Below, piece after piece: positions 56,931 to 64,000 of a DNA stretch of 64,000 bases. The stretch lies in the NCBI GenBank assembly GCA_021234155.1, contig JAJEKV010000049.1, positions 1,639,487-1,703,486 of the forward strand, in the 5' to 3' direction. How positions within the stretch are numbered: the stretch's first letter is position 1; the number at the start of each line of letters is the position of its first letter. Source of the stretch: Isoetes taiwanensis (lineage: Eukaryota > Streptophyta > Lycopodiopsida > Isoetales > Isoetaceae). The notes under the pieces were generated by a model. That model saw nothing but the letters and a program-made list of their open reading frames with translations. It had not been told where the DNA came from and did no database searches. A program made the position numbers and the translations under genes.

Positions 56931-58559
56931 AGAGAAATAGTGTGTAGAACTTTTGCAATTGTAAATTGGTATGTAAATTAGTTTTCGTTTCACATGCATG
57001 TCCACCAAAGCACCTACTTTCACTTCAAGGGAACATCATCTCTTTTGCATCGACTTTCACTGTCAAGAGGTATAGGAACACCGTTCCCTTCGCATCTTGT
57101 GACTATCCTACGAGTGAAGCATTTGAAACACCTCCACGCGGAATCAAATCTTATTCCAATACCAATTGTTACGCAGTAAATTGTAGTGCTAATGAAATGC
57201 CCAAATCTGCACCACCCCATCCTTGATATAAATTTGGGGTAGGGGAGAAAAGCTTTTGAGAGGTTCCTTGATATAAATTTGGGGTAGGAGATAAAACCTT
57301 TTGAGAGGTTCCTTGATATAAATTTTGGGTAGGAGACAAAAACTTTTGAGAGGTTATAACACCTTTCGAGGGGTTATAACATAGTGAAGAGCATTTATAG
57401 CATCCATTAGAGATCAACTGCGCGCACACACATAGGACCCCATGTTAATTTTGTCGCATATTCATTGTCAAAACGAACGTTATGGAACCATTTCCAAAAG
57501 TTCTTTAATTTCGTACAATCAAACAACTGATTGATAGTCTCAATTTTTTGCAAACATTAGAGGACGATTTTGACATCGCAGACAACACAATTCTTCAAGT
57601 CGAGCAACGACAGGACCTCGGGGATGCCAAGCGAAAACTGCTACTAGATCTGCCCATTGCATGGAGGATATTGTAAAGCCGTTGAAGAAGCAACAAGAAT
57701 TGAAGCACAGGGGTCACAATGTGGTGGCTCGAGGCCTCCTTGAGGATGAGATTCATGCTCTTGTGCACATTACCAGGGCATCCCGGGCATTTAATGCCCC
57801 AACTAGCCACGTAATTGTGAGATCCATAGGGGCAGATGCAGTGAGAAGAGGTGCCATACTTCGTCAAGGAATGAAATTGAAATGATCCTCATTGTATATG
57901 GACTATAACCTCACCCCGTTACAGTAGGAATTATGGCGACGGGAGCTTGCACACGTAAGGGACATAAGCAATACTGGTGATCACTAGTGCCATTGTGCAG
58001 CTCCAAGGGAAGGTACGGATTTTGAGTTTTTGTCCACGTAACCATACTATAGCAGAAACGTGCAGAAATGAGCAATTGGATGGAAAGGGGCAATTGGACT
58101 TCTGATGCTGCAACAAATGCCCACACTATAGCTCCTCAAGCAAGTCTACTTTGGTGCTGCTACTATCCTAATTGAAGTGTTATTGCTGCTGCTGCTGATG
58201 TGAATCCTCGCGTTGCTGTTGCTGCTCTTAGGGAGGCTATTGTTGCTGTTGTTGCAACCCCATGAAGTGCTACTGATGCGACTGTTGCTCCTACAACCCC
58301 TCGGGGTTTTAGGGTGCTACTATTGCAACTGCAACTGCACATGCTAGTATTCATTATTCAATGAATGCACACACAAGAGGGGACATGGGAGGAATAGTCT
58401 GCTACTTTAGGACCGAATTGACACCTTCAATTTTTCTGCATAAAATAGATAGACATAATCTTTATATGTGGATATAGGTGCGGAAGCATTGTGGATAATC
58501 CCTTCTTGTGACCGCATGTTACTTCCTGCATCAAACTGAAACTTCTATTATAGGAATAC

Positions 58560-59140
58560 AGATGTGGACAGGTTGGATCTGTATATCAATCTATATGATG
58601 ACATTTAGCAGCACAAACTATTTTGATACGTGATGCTAGTTAGAGACTTCAATGCATGTATAAGAACAAAGCAATTAATAAAGTTCAACCTTTTGGCCAA
58701 TGACGTATTACAACATATCGCAAAAGATTTTTGTTCACATAAGTAAGAGGACAGAGGCTATCCTGTCGCACAATTTGGAAAGCAGTTGCTTCAAATGTGC
58801 AACATCTTTGACTTGCTTATTTACAATTGTGGCCACCCTCCTCTCCCAATAGTTTTCAATTTAAGAATCAAGAAGGTGGATTCAACATTGTAGATTATGT
58901 GCTTGTGGCCAGGCAAAGTCTACATTTTCTCACGCATCTGCAAGTGGAAACAAATAACAAAGATGAAAAGGTGAATTCAGATCATCAACCTCTCTTCTTT
59001 AAGATAGATTGGCAACCTATGTAGATCCAACATCAAGCTATCTTCTACATGCCTCAGTTGCGCTTGAATTATGATCAAGCAGATTCTTATGCACAGCTGT
59101 TAAGCCGAACAGTTATACTCTGTAGCTTCTCAGATCGGAG
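58560..59140 (+). mobile_element. LINE-X-type endonuclease fragment in duplication unit 1
   Basis: Broken frames give VRDFNACIRTKQLIKFN (the GDFN motif with Gly-to-Arg change), FGKQLLQMCNIFDLLIYN and FNIVDYVLVARQSL, ending with DHQPLFFKIDWQ, whose DH corresponds to the catalytic SDH (Ser replaced by another residue). It matches the piece at 47770-48290 and the one at 61130-61640. A frame deletion at 58830 removes part of the GLTQWPSS region. Confidence 0.7.
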
Positions 59141-61129
59141 CATCAAATTGACAATTTGGTTGTTGTCCTTCTAAGTGCCACGAAGCGATGTTTTCGGAGA
59201 AGCTGTATTAGCAGGCCTTCACGTTCACAAGTTTTTCTCAAAATAGTGGTCAAGATTCTTCTTGAGAAGATAAAATGCATGCATGCTTCTTGCAAAATAC
59301 ATGTATACAACATGGCAACTGGGTCTCTTCTTGGGTCTCTTCTTCCGCCCCTGGAATGAAATAGGGCTCAATAATTCCGCTAATGAATACGGGCTCAGCA
59401 ATTCCGTTCAAGCAGTCATGTGAAGGTGATTAGTAGGTAAATCGCCCCCATGTTGTGGCTGTCATGTGCAGGTGATTAGTAGGTAAACCGACTCAGTTGC
59501 CATGTTGTGGCAGCCTGGAACTGGGTCGCGATTCTAGCCTGCTCTAGAATCTCCTCCCCAGTTTTCATGCCGCCATACATCTATGTGGTAGTGGAGTCCC
59601 CTGAATTTGATATGCTTCTTGTGCAATGCCTATTTATCTTTGTGTGATTGTGGAGTACTGACATGGGGGTAGAGGAATAGTGTATAGAACTCTTGCATTT
59701 GTAAATTGGTATGTAAATTAGTTCCCATTTCATATGCATGCTCACCACACCTACTTTCACTTCAAGGGAACACGATTCGCCTCTTGACTTTCACCATCAA
59801 GAGGTATAGGAACATCGTTACCCTTCGCAACTTGTGACTACCCTATGAGTCAAGCATGTGGAACACCTCCACGTGGAATCAAACCTTATTCTAATACCAA
59901 TTGTTACCTAGTAAATTGTAGTGCTAATCAAATGCCTAAATTTGCACTTCCCCATCCTTGATATAAATTTGGAGTAGAACCTTTTGAGAGGTTCCTTGGT
60001 ATTAATTTAGGGTAGGAGATAAAACCTTTTGAGAGGTTATAATACCTTTCAAGAGGTTATAACACAATGAAGAGCATTTATAGCATCCATTAGAGATCAA
60101 CTGCACACACACACCTAGGACCCCATGTTAATTTTGTTGCATATTCATTGTCAAAACGAATGTTATGGAACGATTTCCAAAAGTTCTTTAATTTCGTACA
60201 ATTAAACAACTTATTGATAGTCTCAATTTCTTAGAAACACTAGAGGACTATAGCACTTCTTCAAGTCGAGCAACTATAGCACCTCGGGGATCCCAAGCGA
60301 CAACTGCTACTAGATCTCCCTATTGCACGGAGGATGAGTTGTTGAACGAGCAACAAGAACTGAAGCACAGGGGTCACAATGTGGTGGCTCGAGGCCTCCT
60401 TAAGGATGAGATTCCATGCTCTTGTGCATATTACCAGGGCATCCCAGGCATTTAATGCCCCAACCAGCCACGTAATTGTGAGATTCACAGGAGCAGATGC
60501 AGTGAGAAAAAGTGCCATACTCCGTTGAAGAGCGAAATTATGAATGATCCTCATTGTATATGATCACGCCAATGTTACAGTAGGAATTATGGCGACAAGA
60601 GCTTGCATACGTACGGGACATTGTGCTGCTCCAAGAGAAGGTACGGATTTTTTGTCTGCATAACCATACTATAGCAGACAACGTGCAGAAATGAGTAATT
60701 GGACGGAAAGGGGCAATTGAACTTCTGATGCTGCAACAAATGCCCACACTATAGCTCCTCAAGCGAGTGCTACTTTGGTGCTGCTACTGCTCCTAATTGA
60801 AGTATTATTATTGCTGCTGCTGATGCGAATCCTCGCGGTGATGTTGCTGCTCTTAGGGGGGCTATTATTGCTGTTGTTGCGACCCCATGGGGTGCTACCG
60901 ATGCTACTGTTGCTTCTACAACCCCTCGAGGTGATGCTACTGCTACAACCCTTCGGGATGCTACTATTGCAATTGCAACTGCACATGCTAGTATTCATTA
61001 TTCAGTGAATGCACATGCAAGAGGGGACATGGAGGAATAGTCTGCTACTTTAGGACCCAATTGATACTTTCAATTTTCTTGCATAAAATGTTACTTCCTG
61101 CATTAGACTGAAACTTCTATCACAGGCAC

Positions 61130-61640
61130 GCAGATGTGGACAGGTTGGATCTATATAGCAATCTAATAATGGCATTTAGTGGCACAAACTATTTTGACAT
61201 GTGATGTTAGTTAGGGATTTCAATGCATATACAAGAACAAAGCAGTTAATAAATTTCAACCTCTTGGCCAATGACATATTACAACATATTTTTGTTCACA
61301 CAAGTCAGATCCTATCATGGAATTTGGAATGCAGTTGCTTCGGATGTGCAACATCTTTGACTTGCTTATTTATAATGGTCTCATACAGTGGCCATCCTCC
61401 TCTCCAAATAGTTTTCAATTCAAAAATCAAGGAGGTGGATTCAATATTGTAGATTATGTGCTTGTGACTAGGCAAAATCTACATATTCTCATACATATGC
61501 AAGTGGAAACAAATAATAAAGATGAAAAGGTGAATTTGGATCATCAACCTCTCTTTTTTAAGATAGATTGGCAACCTATATAGATCCAATATCAAGCTAC
61601 CTTCTAAATGGCTCAGTTGGGCTTGAATTATGTTCAAGCA
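61130..61640 (+). mobile_element. LINE-X-type endonuclease fragment in duplication unit 2
   Basis: Frame 61317-61583 reads CNIFDLLIYNGLIQWPSSSP, GGGFNIVDYVLVTRQNLHIL and DHQPLFFKIDWQP, preceded in another frame by VRDFNAYTRTKQLINFN. It keeps the GLIQWPSS segment lost from unit 1. No polymerase part follows; the similarity ends near 61650. Confidence 0.72.
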
Positions 61641-61650
61641 GATTCCTTAT

Positions 61651-63240
61651 GTAAATTTCCAGTCCAAATCCCCTTCCTACACCCGACTTCTTCCAATTCC
61701 AGCAAGAATCTAGCAGTTGAAATTCATGTATGTCTGGAAGGTGTTTATTCTGATGTTCCCAAGTTTCAGAGCGGAGCGTGTCCTGCAGTTTCACTTGGTT
61801 GAGTCTTCTACAAGTTATATGCCTCAGGCATCTAACAAACATGGGAAGCCCAGTATGCAGTAAATTCATTGACCACAAAACCATATGGCAAATGCATTAG
61901 ACTTCGTTCTCAGCATATAGAGGTCTATGAACACATTCTCTCTCCAAGAGTTTCCTAATTATTGGACCACTAAGCTCCGGAAGGCATCTCCAAATCCATG
62001 AACACAAGTTTAGATTCACAATATATTAAGCCACCCCAAGAATTAGAGCCACAGCAGCCATATTTAGCTATTATTACCAGCCATATCTATAATAATAGAG
62101 ATGGACACAATGTAAACACCTAAAATCCAGCTCTTACACAATGTATGAATTGTAAAAAGGAATTCCGTATCAAAGCCTAAAGAAGCTTCCAAAATATGGT
62201 CTCTCTTACCATGCTATATACACAGGGATGCTGCTCATACTGCAAGGAAGTTTATAGTGTTTGGTTCGAGATTCCAACCTTCTTTTGGTAATAATGTCTA
62301 TACACTCAGATACCAACCTCCAAAAGAGCTCACCTGCGCAAATACGTCACTCATTAAATTATTGGAATGAGCATCTCCTCTTCTAAGAAGTCTAGGCAAT
62401 CTCAGTACTCTAATTTGAAGAAATAGATCCGTAATTCCACCTACGTAGCCCCATACGAGCTGCGGCATAGTCCGACTAGCAAAATGCTTCTTCGAACCAT
62501 GGCTTCCCTAGGCTAGGGTTGAAATTTCTTTTACACATGCCAGTCACATCAGGTAGTGCCACACTTAAATTTTAAATCTTTTATCTTTTGTAAAATTCTT
62601 TTGACGTTCTAAAATATCCTAAGAAAATCAATGGTTAATATTCCTGTCCTATTTTTCAATCAATGGCACCGATCCAATGCCCCAATTCCAGCTTCTCTGC
62701 ACCTTCTCAACTACAATCTACGGTCACGATTTCACCTTTCCTCTTGATCAAACGACCCATGCATGACCCATGACCATGCATACCATCCCATGAAGTGGTC
62801 GCATCTTGACCGCTCTTCCCCTGAACAGACGAATGGGATTAGCATATCCATCCATGAGCATGCATGGAGGGGGGATGTATGAAACCCTACATGCTAAAAA
62901 CCTTATATATATTACGATATTGATTGGATGGTCAGGAATCGAGTGATTGCTGGCCTTCTAAATGAGCAACAATGAATTGGCCTATAATTTGGAATCAAGC
63001 AGACAAATTTCGAGTTTTTTGAGCATGTTTTGGTCAAGAAAATAGAAAACTTGAAAAGCCAAATATATTCAAAAAATAGGCACTCTTGACATTTTTCCAT
63101 AGCATGGCTCGCTCTCAAATTTATGATCTCAAGTTCCCTTTGGAATTTGGAGTCTGGAAAGCAGGAGAGGATCCCGGACTTTGCAAGGCTAAAAGATAAT
63201 GAATTCCTCATCATGATGACGTCCTCAATGCCACCATGGA
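61651..63240. other. Intergenic, no gene recognised
   Basis: AT-rich DNA. A minus-strand frame at 61884-61597 and a plus-strand frame at 61608-61802 were inspected and have no known motif. Repeated CATGCATG and CATCCATCC words occur at 62750-62870. Confidence 0.45.
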
Positions 63241-63249
63241 TTTAAAAAT

Positions 63250-64000
63250 TGGAAAAATCATTTTTAGTGAGCTCGCTGAGTCTCACTTATCTGATAGTGA
63301 CTCAGAGGATGCTCACAATGCTTATCAAGTTCAAATATAGTGTAGAGAGTTCAGGTCCTTCCAATCTTGAGGAGGAAGATCGTTGGACAGACATGGATCT
63401 CACCAATGATCATGTGATTTCTAGTCCATATCTGACACCTTACCATCAAGTTCAACTTGTGACTTCCTACTGAGGAAACTCCTTGGATTCTAATAAGCAA
63501 TGTTGAATCCTTTTTCCGACAACTTATTATTTCCAAGGATCAACACCCATTTCACAACCGCTAGTGGTGAACCTCTTAGCTTGCATCAATGAGCTTCTCA
63601 TATAGTCACGGATGTTGATGTGATCCCTCACATCCAAACTCTAAAAGTTGAAATTATTAATCTCGGAACAAATCAGCCTATCGTCTTATGGCTGATCTTT
63701 CCACTCCATATCAAATCCGTGCCATTAATCTCCTTCAGAACTTCAAACACATCTTTGCTTGGCGCTACAAGGATTTACGGGAACTGACCATTCCTACCAA
63801 ACCTGATCCACGTCCCATCTAGCACTGACGATATAAGCTTAACCCCAACTATTGTGACCATGTTAAGGCTGAGCTTCTAGTAGTAAGTCTTATTCATGAA
63901 GTCAAGCATTCTGAGTGGCTAAGCCCCATCATCATTGCCCTCGAAAAGATTCGCATCTGCGTGAATTTGCATCTATATGGACTACTGCAAGCTCAATTTG
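63250..64000 (+). mobile_element. Ty3/gypsy retrotransposon polyprotein fragment, cut by window end
   Basis: From about 63640 broken frames read VEIINLGTNQP, INLLQNFKHIFAWRYKDL, YKLNPNYCDHVKAELL, IHEVKHSEWLSPIIIALEK and IRICVNLHLY: the protease/reverse transcriptase linker and start of gypsy reverse transcriptase (family pattern FAW.Y.DM, then a stretch before SEW..PIV.V.KK..K.R.CVDYR.LN). Several stops show decay. The upstream frame 63249-63473 (SNLEEEDRWTDMDLTNDHVI) probably belongs to the same polyprotein. The palm with YxDD would lie beyond the window. Confidence 0.72.

Larger units (their letters stand above)
55254..61650. repeat. Diverged direct segmental duplication
   Basis: Unit 1 consists of 55254-55495 plus about 56930-59110; unit 2 consists of 59249-59610 plus about 59665-61650. 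Shared markers in order: GTCAAGATTCTTCTTGAGAA, CCATGTTGTGG, GTAAATTGGTATGTAAATTA, TTGATATAAATTT(G)GGGTAG, ATTAGAGATCAACTGC, a GCT/GTT-rich tract (58180-58330 and 60790-60990) and an endonuclease fragment. Unit 1 has an extra 1.4 kb (55496-56930). The block before the endonuclease (57640-57885 and 60300-60540) contains words such as HNVVARGLLEDEIHALV in broken frames and may be an ORF1 of the same element. Confidence 0.85.

Noticed and set aside
60775-61008. Leu-rich membrane protein
   Set aside because: The run of Leu comes from a GCT/GTT/CTG-rich tract that is translatable in several frames and is duplicated with frame changes at 58180-58330; there is no sign of selection for protein.

Overview
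The window looks like nuclear DNA of a land plant, probably a fern or another seed-free vascular plant. The reasons are spliced genes with GT-AG introns, a PLS-type pentatricopeptide repeat (PPR) gene of the kind greatly expanded in such plants, other plant gene families (very-long-chain enoyl-CoA reductase, PHT1 phosphate transporter, plant DCAF1, intracellular LysM protein), and a sequence made mostly of nested transposable elements. The assignment to ferns is an inference. Nothing bacterial, no CRISPR array and no rRNA gene were seen.

Only two genes look intact: an intronless PPR gene (11675-13561, +) and a three-exon LysM-domain gene (51379-53994, +). Four other gene remnants are broken: a DCAF1 exon with an internal stop (10535-10860), the C-terminal exon of a PHT1 phosphate transporter (28521-28874), and an enoyl-CoA reductase (ECR/CER10) whose first three exons (45687-46366, +) and last two exons (44745-34160, -) lie on opposite strands.

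Layout: 1-1604 is intergenic. 1605-11236 is bounded by a 26-bp terminal inverted repeat and holds a Helitron 3' end and the DCAF1 fragment. The PPR gene follows. 15227-16315 is a non-autonomous Mutator-like element with a perfect 9-bp target duplication. 17463-28100 is an L1-type LINE present as two tandem copies. From 28521 to 49015 there is a nest: the PHT1 fragment, then an old non-LTR element (here LINE-X) split by a 17-kb insertion flanked by a 10-bp duplication. That insertion contains another L1-type LINE (LINE-3) with its own pieces separated and partly inverted, the rearranged ECR gene, and a 10.1-kb LTR retrotransposon (34233-44334) sitting seven bases from the ECR last exon. 49016-51378 is intergenic with tandem repeats and a bare poly(T) insertion. 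The LysM gene follows. 55254-61650 is a diverged segmental duplication carrying LINE-X-like endonuclease fragments. The window ends in a Ty3/gypsy reverse transcriptase region that runs off the edge.

The most interesting parts are the nest at 28.9-47.6 kb, whose order of events can be read from junctions, and a pattern in which the two LINE copies differ mainly at CAG/CTG sites. The latter suggests either methylation-linked sequencing error or a real methylation-linked mutation bias, so frameshifts in the repeats should be treated with care. No new defence or metabolic system was found.
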